Source: Stutzerimonas nitrititolerans (GTDB lineage Bacteria > Pseudomonadota > Gammaproteobacteria > Pseudomonadales > Pseudomonadaceae). From it: a stretch of 64,000 bases of DNA. Under the pieces are notes generated by a model. It saw only the letters and a list, made by a program, of their open reading frames with translations. It was not told the origin of the DNA and made no database searches. A program made the translations under genes and the position numbers. The stretch covers positions 1 through 64,000 of the forward strand of contig NZ_RFFL01000001.1 in assembly GCF_003696285.1 (NCBI RefSeq), given 5' to 3'. This document shows, piece after piece, positions 38,601-48,758 of this stretch (position 1 is its first letter; every line of letters begins with the position of its first letter).

Positions 38601-39585
38601 GGCCAGCGACAGCTTCGGCGAAGCCGCCGACGGTGGCCAGGACCGCGCCGCCGGCGAGGAAAAACTGGCCGAGCTGTACCTGGATCGGATGCAGTTCGCC
38701 TACGGCCCGGACAGCCAGCGCTGGGGCGAGAAAGCCACGGTGAACCTCTACGCCGAGCAGTTGCGCGGCGTGCAGGGCGCCGTGCTGTCGCGCTCCTCCA
38801 ACCTCTACGGCATGCTCACCACCGACGATCCCTTCCAGTACCTGGGCGGCCTGGGCCTGGCGGTGCGCCATCTGGATGGCCAGTCGCCGGAGCTGTACAT
38901 CAGCAACCTGCGCGACGCCGACAACCCGCGCAGCGAAACCGCCGCGGGCTTTCTCGCCCGCGACCTGCGTGCCCGCTACTTCCACCCCGGCTGGATTAAA
39001 TCGATCCAGGCCGAAGGCTACAGCGGCGCGCTGGAAGTGCTGGGCACCGCCAACAACCTCTGGGGCTGGCAGGTCACCGCGCCGGAGACCGTGCGCAGCG
39101 ACCAGTGGGACGAGTTCAAGGCCGTCTACGTCGATGACAAGCTCGAACTGGACATCAACCAATGGTTCGAGCGCCACCACCCGCAGGCTCAGGCACAGCT
39201 GATCGAGCGCCTGCTGGAAGCCGCGCGCAAGGAATACTGGGACACCGACGCCCAGACCCTGCAGCAACTGGCGCAGCGCTGGCAGGACCTGGCCGAGCGG
39301 CATGACGTGGCCAGCGACAATGCCAAATTCAGCGAATACGTCGAACAGGCGGCCAGCGGTTTCGGCCTGGCCGCACCCGTCAGCGACGCCGCCGAAGCCC
39401 AGAACGAGGCGAGCGATGCGCCGATGCAGCAGGTGCAGGGTCAGAAACTGGAAAAGCAGCAGGCCCGGCCGCAACCCTTCGACTGGTTGCCACTGGTGGC
39501 GCTGCTGCTGATCGCGCTGGCGCTGCTGGCCGGTATCAGCCAACAGGCCCGACGCCGTTCACATAACCCTCGCCCGGGCACATGA
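35626..39585 (+). CDS. Exported, membrane-anchored CobN/BchH-like chelatase (HmuS-like)
   Basis: A 1319-residue protein of the CobN/Mg-chelatase H family. Family core: FYNYPPGEKNLGASFLNVPRSL (about 380), HFGTHGTAEWQPGKERGLD (about 545), SRSSNLYGMLTTDDPFQYLGGL (about 1055) and NLWGWQVTAPETVR. Unlike cobaltochelatase CobN it starts with a signal sequence (LLACGLLAMSLSMRIQAQ) and ends with one membrane segment (about 1292-1308, WLPLVALLLIALALLAGI) plus RRR, so the body should face the periplasm. No cob genes or ChlD/I partners are nearby. Gene order receptor-CobN-ExbB-DUF2149-HemP equals that of hmuRSTUV, where HmuS acts on heme. Removal of iron from heme is thus a plausible reaction; substrate unproven. 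Start overlaps the receptor stop. Confidence 0.88.
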   Translation: MRELALLGKTLMLLACGLLAMSLSMRIQAQTEPPKRLLFIAAAPVQAGKFERLKPLASAAGFALDYRMLDGASGIPSMAELNAQDMLVIDAPYGAALGTVQMSLGPLLDAVQAPWLWLRRDGSRGRQVPDALIADLDLYYSNGGVANFDGFFCRLQAQFAGEDGAACPAPDIHPQAGIYHPQANGRIFTSLDDFLAWKGVELRREVPLIGVLFHKAYMDSGLTGFVDDTLRRIEAAGAVAVPLYTTAMGNGEITTLLSSAGQPRADVLINMQIMLNGAGRKAEFEQLGIPVLQAMPYRGGEQADWEADPKGLDPQDIPFYLAQPEFAGLIDPLFAAATRKVDGDIVSIDRQLQAVVGKALRLARLQRLPHEEVKTVIQFYNYPPGEKNLGASFLNVPRSLERLLGGYAERGYDVEQIDEQRLIEELSGLLAPFYRDGKLEELLANDRAARLPLESYQAWFDGLPDNVRQPILERWGEPQQAGLYLAEAGAFAIPRLQLGKQVIMPQPARGERSGDREKALYHDTKVPPSHSYLAAYLWLREGFGADALVHFGTHGTAEWQPGKERGLDVLEAPYLVLGDLPVIYPYIVDNIGEALQTKRRGRAVTISHNTPSFGPAGLHGPLNELHDLLHQWLSMTEGEVRSATAARIRELTTELKIDKDMAIDTAAIDSDFSAFVESLHVQLHDLALEQQPLGLARFGVPADSDLRLLTVQQMLGKPLLAALAPEDPEELLLVDYEEIRATPVWSLLDSHIRQNQPWTGDAAIGELLERGRDHWQKLGNDSELDGYFAALQGRHVPSSYGGDPIKNPESLPTGRNLYGFDPSRIPTREAWEAGKLAAERLIEQHREGHGDYPSKLAFTLWSVETMRHFGMLEAQVLAVMGFTPQWDAAGRVIGIEAIPVAELGRPRIDAVISATGLYRDQFPNVMHWLAQAADQASTLDEPDNVIAANSRRIEQALLQRGLPAAEASLAARTRIFSSESGAYSTGLEDATLASDSFGEAADGGQDRAAGEEKLAELYLDRMQFAYGPDSQRWGEKATVNLYAEQLRGVQGAVLSRSSNLYGMLTTDDPFQYLGGLGLAVRHLDGQSPELYISNLRDADNPRSETAAGFLARDLRARYFHPGWIKSIQAEGYSGALEVLGTANNLWGWQVTAPETVRSDQWDEFKAVYVDDKLELDINQWFERHHPQAQAQLIERLLEAARKEYWDTDAQTLQQLAQRWQDLAERHDVASDNAKFSEYVEQAASGFGLAAPVSDAAEAQNEASDAPMQQVQGQKLEKQQARPQPFDWLPLVALLLIALALLAGISQQARRRSHNPRPGT

Positions 39586-39587
39586 AT

Positions 39588-39681
39588 CCCCTCTCCCCTC
39601 GCGGGAGAGGGTTAGGGAGAGGGGGAGACATGAGCCTTTCACCCTCTCCCCCGGCCCCTCTCCCGTCAAGGGAGAGGGGGG
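39588..39681. repeat. Gagagg-type hairpin repeats
   Basis: Two inverted pairs of cccctctccc / gggagaggg type in tandem between the CobN-like and ExbB-like genes. Repeats of this kind are common between pseudomonad genes. It may reduce transcription into the downstream genes. Confidence 0.75.
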
Positions 39682-39726
39682 ATGACATCCAGCCGGCCGC
39701 AGATGCTCAACGACCAAGGAGACCCC

Positions 39727-40260
39727 ATGCAATACCTCGTCGAATCGGCGCTCTACAGCGCCAGCCAACTGTTCATGCTGCCGGTGCTGCTGGCGGTGAT
39801 CCTGATGTTTCTCTATGCCTTCTACGCGGTCGGCGGTTTTCTCTGGCAGTCGCGCCAGCGTCGCCAGGGCGATGCGCGCGGCTTCGACCTGCTGCACAGC
39901 TGGCGCCAGGCGCCGGGCATGAGCGCGGTGGAGCTGGAAACCCTGGCCTTCAAGCGCCTGGAGGTGCCGCGCATCGTCACTCGCGTCACGCCCATGCTCG
40001 GCCTGGTGGCCACCATGATTCCCATGGGGCCGGCGCTCAAGGGCCTGTCCAGCGGCCAGCTCGACCAGGTCAGCGACAACCTCACCGTGGCCTTCTCGGC
40101 GGTGATTCTCTCGCTGCTGGCCGCCTCGCTGACCTACTGGGTGGTCAACGTGCGTCGCCGCTGGTACGCCGAGGAACTGGTGCAGATCGAGCATGAACAG
40201 CGCAACGGCAACAGCACGGCGGCCAGCATTGCCCACGAGTTGACCGTGGAGACTGTCTGA
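39727..40260 (+). CDS. MotA/TolQ/ExbB-like proton channel protein (HmuT-like)
   Basis: A 177-residue protein with three membrane segments (about 13-35, 88-105, 120-140), the last two around TRVTPMLGLVATMIPMGPALKG, which corresponds to the ExbB/TolQ pore helix region. AAGGAG precedes ATG 39727. It shares 1 base with the next gene. Likely forms a proton-driven complex with the DUF2149 protein, serving the receptor or the chelatase. Confidence 0.88.
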   Translation: MQYLVESALYSASQLFMLPVLLAVILMFLYAFYAVGGFLWQSRQRRQGDARGFDLLHSWRQAPGMSAVELETLAFKRLEVPRIVTRVTPMLGLVATMIPMGPALKGLSSGQLDQVSDNLTVAFSAVILSLLAASLTYWVVNVRRRWYAEELVQIEHEQRNGNSTAASIAHELTVETV

Positions 40261-40574
40261 TGAGCCTGCGCCTGCTGGAAGAGGCCGATGCCGACGACCC
40301 GATCCTCTCGGTGGTCAACCTGATCGACGTGTTCCTGGTGATCATCGCTGCGCTGCTGATCGCGGTGGCCAACAACCCGGTCAACCCGTTCGCCAGCGAC
40401 GAGGACGTCACGGTGATCAAGAACGCCGGCAAGCCGAACATGGAAATCTTCGTCAAGGAGGGCAAGACCATGGAGCACTACACCTCGACCGGCGACATCG
40501 GCCAGGGCGAAGGCGCCAAGGCCGGCGTGGCCTATCGGCTCAAGGATGGTTCGATGGTGTACGTGCCGGAATGA
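40260..40574 (+). CDS. DUF2149 protein, ExbD-like (HmuU-like)
   Basis: A 104-residue protein with one membrane helix near the N-terminus. DPILSVVNLIDVFLVIIAAL (about 12-31) copies the ExbD/TolR pattern including the membrane Asp in LIDV. The rest (about 40-104) should lie in the periplasm. Its start overlaps the ExbB-like stop (TGATG), typical for partner subunits. Confidence 0.85.
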   Translation: MSLRLLEEADADDPILSVVNLIDVFLVIIAALLIAVANNPVNPFASDEDVTVIKNAGKPNMEIFVKEGKTMEHYTSTGDIGQGEGAKAGVAYRLKDGSMVYVPE

Positions 40575-40588
40575 GAGGAATCGCGACC

Positions 40589-40783
40589 ATGGAGCTGCAA
40601 CAAGGATACGGGCCGGTGCCGGAGGCCGAAGGAAGCGGACGCAGCGATAGCGCCGCTGCGCCGCGCCGGGCCATGCCCAGCGAACAGCTGCTCGAGGGCG
40701 CTCGCGAGCTGGTCATCCTGCATGACGGCTGCGAATACGTGCTGCACCTGACCCGGCAGAACAAGCTGATCCTGACCAAATGA
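40589..40783 (+). CDS. hemP: Hemin uptake protein HemP family
   Basis: A 64-residue protein ending in ELVILHDGCEYVLHLTRQNKLILTK, the conserved HemP/HmuP core. ATG 40589 is chosen for GAGAGGA about 10 bases upstream; an ATG at 40571 overlapping the previous stop is an alternative adding six residues. HemP/HmuP proteins mark heme uptake operons, supporting heme as the substrate of this cluster. Confidence 0.88.
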   Translation: MELQQGYGPVPEAEGSGRSDSAAAPRRAMPSEQLLEGARELVILHDGCEYVLHLTRQNKLILTK

Positions 40784-40811
40784 CGTGTGGGCATGGACCT
40801 GTGCGAACTCG

Positions 40812-40868
40812 GTAGGGCCGAATTCATTCGGCCACTTGCCCCCAGTGGTCGAACAAGTTCGACCCTAC
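40812..40868. repeat. GTAGGGCCGAATTCATTCGGCC repeat, copy 2
   Basis: A 57-bp hairpin pair like 27603-27656, lying between the convergent hemP and the membrane-protein gene at 40900. Confidence 0.8.
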
Positions 40869-40899
40869 GGCGAGCCCAGCCGCCCCATGAGCAATGGGC

Positions 40900-41286
40900 T
40901 CAGAACGGTTTGACTGTCATCAGCCCATAGGCGGCGACCAGCAGCAGGATCTGCACCACCACCGCCACCACTGCCGTTGCCTTGTTGCCTGCCACCAACG
41001 CCTTGCGGCTGCGCACGCCGGCGAAACCATGGCCGGCGACGGCCACCAGACCCAGCCAGGGAAACAGCAGCGCCAGCCATGCGCCCACCGCCAGCGCGAC
41101 CAGCACCAGCCCGCTGACCCCCGCCAGCCCCGTCACGGCCATCGCGCCGATGTAGAGCAGCCGTTGCACCCCTCCCAGGCCAGCGCTGGGGCGCGGCGCG
41201 AACAGCACAACGGCCGCCCAGCCGAGCGTCAGCAGCAGGGACAGCATGGCCAGGCCCTGGTGGCCGTGATTGAACAACTCATACAT
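40900..41286 (-). CDS. Small integral membrane protein, unknown
   Basis: A 128-residue protein with four hydrophobic segments (about 12-30, 43-66, 68-87, 102-122) and few charged residues. It starts MYELFNHGHQGLAML. I do not recognise a function. It stands alone, downstream of a MFS gene on the same strand with a 137-bp gap. Confidence 0.75.
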   Translation of the reverse strand: MYELFNHGHQGLAMLSLLLTLGWAAVVLFAPRPSAGLGGVQRLLYIGAMAVTGLAGVSGLVLVALAVGAWLALLFPWLGLVAVAGHGFAGVRSRKALVAGNKATAVVAVVVQILLLVAAYGLMTVKPF

Positions 41287-41423
41287 GGGTCAATCTCCTC
41301 GTTTCCCTTCTTTGAATGGTGCGGCCGGCGAACCTCGAGGGTCAGCGGTGCATGGCTGCGCTGCATGGTACTGAAAGGCCCGGACTTTGCGAGCGAACAG
41401 CCGTAACGAGACGAGACAGCGGC

Positions 41424-42689
41424 TCAGCCCCTGCTGCCCGGCGCCGCGTCCTCGAAACGGTCGACCTGGCGCAGGCTCTTGAAGCCGAGCATCCAGCCGC
41501 CCGTCACCGCGAGGGTGCAGAAGCAGCCCAGCAGCGCCGCCGGCACCGCGCCGAACCAGGCGGCGCTGGTACCGGCGCGGAATTCGCCGAGCTCGTTGGA
41601 GGAGCCGATGAACAGCATGTTCACCGCGTTGACCCGCCCGCGCATGGCGTCCGGCGTGCTGAACTGGATCAGCGAGGAGCGGATGTACATGCTCACCATG
41701 TCGGCGCCACCGGCGACCAGCAACGCGGCGAAGGACAGCCAGAACAGGCTGGACAGGGCGAACACCAGATTGGCCAGGCCGAAGATCGCCACCGCGATGA
41801 ACATGACCATGCCCACGTGGCGGTTGAACGGCCGGGTGCTCAGGTAGAAGCCCACGGTCACTTCGCCCAGGGCCATGGCGCTGCGCAGCGCGCCGAGGCC
41901 GGTGGGGCCGACTTCCAGCACCTCCTGGGCGTAGATCGGCAGCAGCGCCACCACGCCGCCGAGCAGCACGGCGAACAGGTCCAGCGAAATGGTGCCGAGG
42001 ATGATCGGACGCGAGCGGATGAAGCGGATTCCGGCGGTGAAGCGCTGCCAGGCTGTCGCCTCCAGCGCCTGCATCTTCTCCGCATAGAGCACCGGCACCC
42101 AGCGCAGCAGCACGATGCCCGCGACGAAGAACAGCAGGCAGGCCGCATAGGTCAGCCCGCCACCGCCCAGCGCGTACAGGCCGCCGCCGAATACCGGCCC
42201 GGCGATGGTCGAGCCGCGCACGATCATGCTGTTGGCGGCAATCGCCGCCGCCAGTTTCTCGCGCGGCACGATCTGCGGCAGCAGGCTGGACAGCGCCGGC
42301 CCGGTGAACGCCCGGGCGCAGCCGTAGAACACCAGCACGATGTAGAAGCCAGTGACCGCGCCGCCGCTTAGCGACAGCCACAGCAAGGCCGCCGCACAGA
42401 GCGCTTCCAGCGCCCAGCTGAGCATGAGGATGCGCTTGCGGTCGTAACGGTCGATCAGGTCGCCCGCCGGCATCAGCAGCAAGAACATGGGAATGAACTG
42501 CGCGAGGCCCACGTAGGCCAGCGACAGCGGGTCGCGGGTCATGTCGTACACCTGCCAGGCCACCACCACGGCAAGAATCTGTACGGCGAACATGGCCAGC
42601 ACCCGGCTGATCAGGAACGGCAGGAAACCGGGCTGGCGGTAGACGGAAGCGGGTACGGCGGAAGCATCGGAAAGGGACACGGCAGACAT
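41424..42689 (-). CDS. MFS exporter (EntS-like)
   Basis: A 421-residue MFS transporter, 12 segments. The loop 2-3 motif appears as GDLIDRYDRKRILMLSWALEALCAA (about 75) and the later repeat as STRPFNRHVGMVMF. The pattern resembles the EntS/H+-antiporter group, which includes siderophore exporters. The start MSAVSLSDAS at 42689 fits better than 42707. Substrate unknown; neighbours (hmu-like cluster, trp) do not settle it. Confidence 0.85.
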   Translation of the reverse strand: MSAVSLSDASAVPASVYRQPGFLPFLISRVLAMFAVQILAVVVAWQVYDMTRDPLSLAYVGLAQFIPMFLLLMPAGDLIDRYDRKRILMLSWALEALCAAALLWLSLSGGAVTGFYIVLVFYGCARAFTGPALSSLLPQIVPREKLAAAIAANSMIVRGSTIAGPVFGGGLYALGGGGLTYAACLLFFVAGIVLLRWVPVLYAEKMQALEATAWQRFTAGIRFIRSRPIILGTISLDLFAVLLGGVVALLPIYAQEVLEVGPTGLGALRSAMALGEVTVGFYLSTRPFNRHVGMVMFIAVAIFGLANLVFALSSLFWLSFAALLVAGGADMVSMYIRSSLIQFSTPDAMRGRVNAVNMLFIGSSNELGEFRAGTSAAWFGAVPAALLGCFCTLAVTGGWMLGFKSLRQVDRFEDAAPGSRG

Positions 42690-42812
42690 CCAGGCAAGAG
42701 GCGCCACATATCGGCGCCGGGGCCGGGCCGAAGGCGGGCCAATCTACTGGAGGGAACGGCCATCAGGCAATCGGCGGCCGGCTTTTTCGGACTTGCAGGC
42801 ACGCCCGATCGC

Positions 42813-42846
42813 TTCAGCCCACAGAGGCGCTCCTCCGTGGGCTGAA
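42813..42846. terminator. Hairpin downstream of trpA
   Basis: ttcagcccac (42813-42822) / gtgggctgaa (42837-42846), a perfect 10-bp stem a few bases after the trpA stop. The U tract is weak. Confidence 0.55.
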
Positions 42847-42852
42847 ACCGGT

Positions 42853-45035
<2,183 letters not shown>

Positions 45036-45041
45036 TCACCC

Positions 45042-45941
45042 ATGACTGCCGGCCTTCCACCTCTTAATGCTCTGCGCGCATTCGAAGCAGTCGCCCGCCT
45101 GGGTAGTGTCAAGCAGGCAGGCGTTGAGCTTAATGTCACTCACGGTGCTATCAGCCGGCAGCTGAAGACCCTTGAAGAGGCCCTCGGCATAGTCCTGCTG
45201 GAAAAGGAAGGGCGCGGCGTAAAACTCACCGATGCCGGCATTCACCTACGAAATGCCGCGGGCGAAGCCTTCGAGCGCCTGCGCAGCACCTGTGCCGAGC
45301 TGCAGCGACAGACTGCCGAGGCGCCCTTCGTCCTGGGTTGTCCCGGCAGCCTGCTGGCGCGCTGGTTCATTCCGCGACTGGACCGGCTCAACCGCGACCT
45401 GCCCGACCTGCGCCTGCAACTGTCAGCCAGCGAGGGCGAACTGGACCCCCGCCGCGCCGGCCTGGATGCCACCCTGTGGTTCGCCGAGCCGCCGTGGCCG
45501 GCGGACATGCGGGTGTTCGAGCTGGCCACCGAGCGCATCGGCCCGGTGCTCAGCCCGCATCATCCGCGCTGTGCCGAATGGCAGGGGGCGCCGCCGGCAG
45601 CGCTGCTCGGCGAACCGCTGCTGCATCCCACCTCGCGTCCCCAGGCCTGGCCGAGTTGGGCACGGCAGCAGAATCTGGACCCGGCGCGCCTGCGCCTGGG
45701 GCAGAGTTTCGAGCACCTGTATTTCCTGCTGGAAGCGGCGTTGGCCGGTCTGGGGGTCGCCATCGCCCCGCAGCAGCTGGTCGCCGACGACCTGACCACG
45801 GGTCGCCTGCTGGCGCCCTGGGGGTTCGTCGAGACAACGGCGCATCTGGCGCTGTGGGTGCCGGCCCGCCGCGCGGATCGTCGGGCGGAACGCCTGGCCG
45901 AGTGGTTGCGTGGGGAGCTTGGGGCGCAGAAAGCGCACTGA
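45042..45941 (+). CDS. trpI: LysR-family trp regulator TrpI
   Basis: A 299-residue LysR protein of the GcvA/TrpI subgroup: [23 protein letters not shown] ... [18 protein letters not shown]. Divergent to trpBA, which TrpI activates with indoleglycerol phosphate as inducer in Pseudomonas (established for P. aeruginosa and P. putida). ATG 45042 chosen to fit the family; the earlier in-frame 44991 start adds a poor N-terminus. Confidence 0.92.
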   Translation: MTAGLPPLNALRAFEAVARLGSVKQAGVELNVTHGAISRQLKTLEEALGIVLLEKEGRGVKLTDAGIHLRNAAGEAFERLRSTCAELQRQTAEAPFVLGCPGSLLARWFIPRLDRLNRDLPDLRLQLSASEGELDPRRAGLDATLWFAEPPWPADMRVFELATERIGPVLSPHHPRCAEWQGAPPAALLGEPLLHPTSRPQAWPSWARQQNLDPARLRLGQSFEHLYFLLEAALAGLGVAIAPQQLVADDLTTGRLLAPWGFVETTAHLALWVPARRADRRAERLAEWLRGELGAQKAH

Positions 45942-45942
45942 A

Positions 45943-45962
45943 GGCCAGCAGCGAGGCTGGCC
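45943..45962. terminator. Hairpin between trpI and porin gene
   Basis: ggccagc (45943-45949) / gctggcc (45956-45962), just after the trpI stop and between convergent genes. Short stem, no T run. Confidence 0.5.
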
Positions 45963-46019
45963 CTGGCGCTCGCTCGAGCGCGCCGTTCATGTCGACGCCG
46001 GAGCGAGCTTTCGGTGGGA

Positions 46020-47333
46020 TTACAGCAGCGGCAGGCTGTAGCTGACGATCAGCCGGTTCTCGTCCGCATCGGTGGTGGTGGCCACGTTGCTGCGCAGGCT
46101 CGCGTTGCGCCAGGAAAAGCCCAGGCCTTTCAGCGCGCCGTCCTGCAGGGTGTAGTCCAGGCGGAAATCGCGTTCCCACTCCTTGCGGTCGCCCTGGGCT
46201 CCGCCCTTGATGTTGTCACCGGAGAGGTAGGTCACGCTCGCTTTCAGGCCAGGAACGCCGGCGTTGGCGAAGTCATAAGCGTACTCGGCCAGCCAGGTGC
46301 GCTCGCCGGCGCTGAGGAACTTACCGATCTGGCGGTCGGTGATCAGGTAGGCGGTGGAGCCGTCGCCCTGGTTGAGGAAGGGGAAGGCGCTGTCGCCCGA
46401 AACCTGCTGGTAGCCGGCGCTCAGCGAGTGGCCGCTGAGGCTGTAGGTGAACAGCGCACTCCAGGTGCGGTTGTCGACTTCGCCATCGAAGCCGGGCTCG
46501 CCGGCGCTGCGGTAGCCCTGGGCGCGCCCGGCGGTGCTGCCGTTCTTGCCATCGGAGCCGCTGTCGAAGTAACGCAGGTCGGACTTCAGGCTGCCTGCCG
46601 GCAGGGCCAGGTTATGCACCAGACCCAGGAAGTGCTGCTTGTAGTAGTCGTCCAGGTTGCCGTAGTAGTACTGCGCGGTCAGGTCCTGGCTGATCCTGTA
46701 ATCGCCACCGGCAAAGTAGAACTTGTTGCTGTCGGCGTCGGCCGCCGAACCGCCGATACGCAGGCCCACGTCGTCGGTCGACGAGCGGGTCTTGGTGTGT
46801 TCCAGCTGGCCGCCGGTCAGGGTCAGGTCGTCGATCTCGTTGGAGATGATCTGCCCACCCTCGAAGGTCTGCGGCAACAGGCGACCGTCGTTGAAGTTCA
46901 CCACGGGCAGCTTCGGCAGCAGGGTGCCGAGTCTCACTTCGGTCCTGGAGACGCGCAGCTTGGCGGTGGCCCCGGCCTTGCTGTAGTCGTTCACGGCGAT
47001 GCCGTCGGTTTCGGTTGGAAACAACTGGCCGGGCGCGCGATCGCGGGGCGTGCTGCTGTCGCCGCCGCCATCGAGGCGGAGGCCGTAGAGGGCGATGACG
47101 TCAACGCCGAAACCCAGGGTGCCTTCGGTGAAACCGGACTGGTAGTTGAAGATGAAGCCCTGTCCCCATTCGTTGGCTTCGCTGTTGTTGTTCGCGGTGT
47201 TCTTGTTGTTCAGGTCGTAATAGAAGTTGCGCAGGTCGAGCCTGGCCTTGCTGTCCTCGATGAAGCCGGCGGCGCCGGCCTGTTGGGCGAGAATGCCGAA
47301 GGCGACGGCCAGGGCGAGTGTCGATCGTTTCAT
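46020..47333 (-). CDS. OprD-family outer membrane porin
   Basis: A 437-residue substrate-specific porin. Signal peptide to about residue 22 (LALAVAFGILAQQAGAAGF), then FIEDSKARLDLRNFYYDLNNKN, EWGQGFIFNYQSGFTEGTLGFGVD, and a C-terminal ENRLIVSYSLPLL beta signal. The OprD family takes up amino acids, peptides or small acids. It sits next to the sulfur genes, so a sulfur-compound channel is possible but not shown. The start is chosen at MKRST (47333). Confidence 0.92.
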   Translation of the reverse strand: MKRSTLALAVAFGILAQQAGAAGFIEDSKARLDLRNFYYDLNNKNTANNNSEANEWGQGFIFNYQSGFTEGTLGFGVDVIALYGLRLDGGGDSSTPRDRAPGQLFPTETDGIAVNDYSKAGATAKLRVSRTEVRLGTLLPKLPVVNFNDGRLLPQTFEGGQIISNEIDDLTLTGGQLEHTKTRSSTDDVGLRIGGSAADADSNKFYFAGGDYRISQDLTAQYYYGNLDDYYKQHFLGLVHNLALPAGSLKSDLRYFDSGSDGKNGSTAGRAQGYRSAGEPGFDGEVDNRTWSALFTYSLSGHSLSAGYQQVSGDSAFPFLNQGDGSTAYLITDRQIGKFLSAGERTWLAEYAYDFANAGVPGLKASVTYLSGDNIKGGAQGDRKEWERDFRLDYTLQDGALKGLGFSWRNASLRSNVATTTDADENRLIVSYSLPLL

Positions 47334-47560
47334 GCGTGTGCTCCAGATGCATTGCTGTCGTTTGGTGTGGCATTGCACTGGGACTCGGGCGGAACGACAC
47401 GCGAATGTACGGACCAGCGGCTGGAGCCCCAGATGATCCGGTGCGGTGGTCCGCTGTCGGTGAGATGAAAATCTACGTAGAACCTGTATCCCTTAAAGAA
47501 TCAGGAAGCCTTTTGTGCAGCTTCCTGGGAAGTCGATCCCAGCTATGCGTCCTCCTCGTT

Positions 47561-48142
47561 TCAGGCGCGTTTGCGGGCGTTCTGCTCGATACGGTTCTGC
47601 AGGCGATACAGGTAGGCGAAACCCTGCTCCCAGCGGTGATGCCCGGATTTCACGTTGATGTGCCCGGCGCCGGCGAGTATCGCGGTCTCGCTGCCCCAGT
47701 CGCGGCCCAGTTCGACGGCACGCGCGGCACTGGCGGCGGTGTCGTTGTCGGAGCCGACCAGCAGGCTGGCGAAGGGCAGGGGCTGGCGAGGTATCGGCGC
47801 GAAGTTGCGCAGGGGCTCGGGGCAATTGCTGCGCTGTACGTCGGCCGGGGCGACCAGCAACGCGCCGCGCACCCGACGCAACAGTTCCTGCGGGGCTTGT
47901 GCAGCCCAATGCGCGACGGTGATGCAACCCAGGCTGTGCGCGACCAGAACCACCGGCCGAGCGTCGCTTGCCACGCTGCGCTCCAGCTCGGCGACCCAGT
48001 CGTCGCGCCGTGGCGTCAGCCAATCGGCCTGCTCCACCCGAGAGCTGTTGGGCAGCGTGCGCTGCCAGTGGCTTTGCCAATGGTCATCGGGCGAGCCCTG
48101 CCAGCCCGGCACTATCAGGTAACGGATGGATTCGCTGCGCAT
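47561..48142 (-). CDS. RBBP9/YdeN-type alpha/beta hydrolase
   Basis: A 193-residue serine hydrolase of the RBBP9/YdeN family. The oxyanion region is YLIVPGWQGSPDDHWQSHW, the nucleophile elbow VLVAHSLGCITVAHW (Ser near 77), the acid LLVGSDNDTAAS and the His in LAGAGHINVKSG. GGAGG lies about 7 bases before ATG 48142. Such genes occur in pseudomonad sulfur clusters next to oscA/sbp; the substrate is unknown. Confidence 0.87.
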   Translation of the reverse strand: MRSESIRYLIVPGWQGSPDDHWQSHWQRTLPNSSRVEQADWLTPRRDDWVAELERSVASDARPVVLVAHSLGCITVAHWAAQAPQELLRRVRGALLVAPADVQRSNCPEPLRNFAPIPRQPLPFASLLVGSDNDTAASAARAVELGRDWGSETAILAGAGHINVKSGHHRWEQGFAYLYRLQNRIEQNARKRA

Positions 48143-48292
48143 GTCTGGCGCCTCCTGTAGATGGATGGGAGGGAGTCTAGGCAGCGTAATCATTTACAGG
48201 AAGGAATAAAGAATTCTTTGCTTATTACTTTTAAGTGAAGGTGAATGGTGGATTTCCCGAGCGCCAAGTTATTCAAAATAGTTCTATAAATG

Positions 48293-48315
48293 TTCTTAAA
48301 TGGTCTTTTTAAGAA
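48293..48315. promoter_or_regulatory. A+T-rich palindrome upstream of oscA
   Basis: ttcttaaa (48293-48300) / tttaagaa (48308-48315) in an A+T-rich stretch about 90 bases before oscA. Position and composition suit a CysB-type activator site or the promoter; identity unproven. Confidence 0.45.
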
Positions 48316-48401
48316 TATCTCGGCTCTGACTACTATTCGCTCCACGCCTCACTGGCCACGACCGTCTGGGTCGTCTGGAGGCTTCCACGGAGAGAAGAAA
48401 A

Positions 48402-48584
48402 ATGACCGCGACCATTCGCAACCTCGAAGGCCAGGACGAAGCCAGCATCCTGCGCGAAATCCACAGCGCGTTGAGCGGCCTCAAGTTCGGCTCGGTGGAG
48501 ATCACCGTACACAACGGCCAGGTCGTGCAGATCGAGCGCAAGGAGAAGTTTCGTCTGCAGCCGAGCCCCGGCAAGAACGCCTGA
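48402..48584 (+). CDS. oscA: Small sulfur-starvation protein OscA (DUF2292/YezD)
   Basis: A 60-residue protein, LREIHSALSGLKFGSVEITVHNGQVVQIERKEKFR, which is the DUF2292/YezD fold. OscA is known in Pseudomonas as a small gene before sbp, needed for organosulfur use under chromate or sulfur stress. The aggagagaag upstream gives a ribosome site. First gene of the sulfate uptake cluster. Confidence 0.9.
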   Translation: MTATIRNLEGQDEASILREIHSALSGLKFGSVEITVHNGQVVQIERKEKFRLQPSPGKNA

Positions 48585-48632
48585 CCAACCCCCTGCAACC
48601 CTAGCCCGACTGGACCACCGGAGGGCGTGAAC

Positions 48633-48698
48633 ATGAGCAAGAGCCATCACATGCACACGCACCGGTACTGCAGCTGTCACCCGCGAATGCGGCGCTGA
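48633..48698 (+). CDS. 21-residue His/Cys-containing small ORF, possible leader peptide
   Basis: ATG 48633 to TGA 48696-48698 encodes MSKSHHMHTHRYCSCHPRMRR (21 residues, given here as a motif in parts: MSKSHHMH, THRYCSCHP, RMRR). A strong GGAGGG lies 7 bases upstream, better than that of many genes here. It sits between oscA and sbp, 60 bases before the sbp ATG. The Cys-Ser-Cys run makes a cysteine-sensing leader possible; metal binding through five His and two Cys is another reading. Confidence 0.55.
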   Translation: MSKSHHMHTHRYCSCHPRMRR

Positions 48699-48758
48699 TT
48701 GCCCAACACCCTGAACAGATACAGCCAACACCGAACTCGATTTTTCAGGAGCTGCACC

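Noticed and set aside
35575..39543. A 1322-codon open frame on the minus strand opposite the CobN-like gene
   Set aside because: Composition reads as the antisense of a GC-rich gene (His/Gln/Arg/Val-rich, no motifs); the plus-strand frame has clear family motifs.
35626..39585. Cobaltochelatase CobN for cobalamin synthesis
   Set aside because: Signal peptide and C-terminal anchor put it outside the cytoplasm, and no other cob genes lie near.
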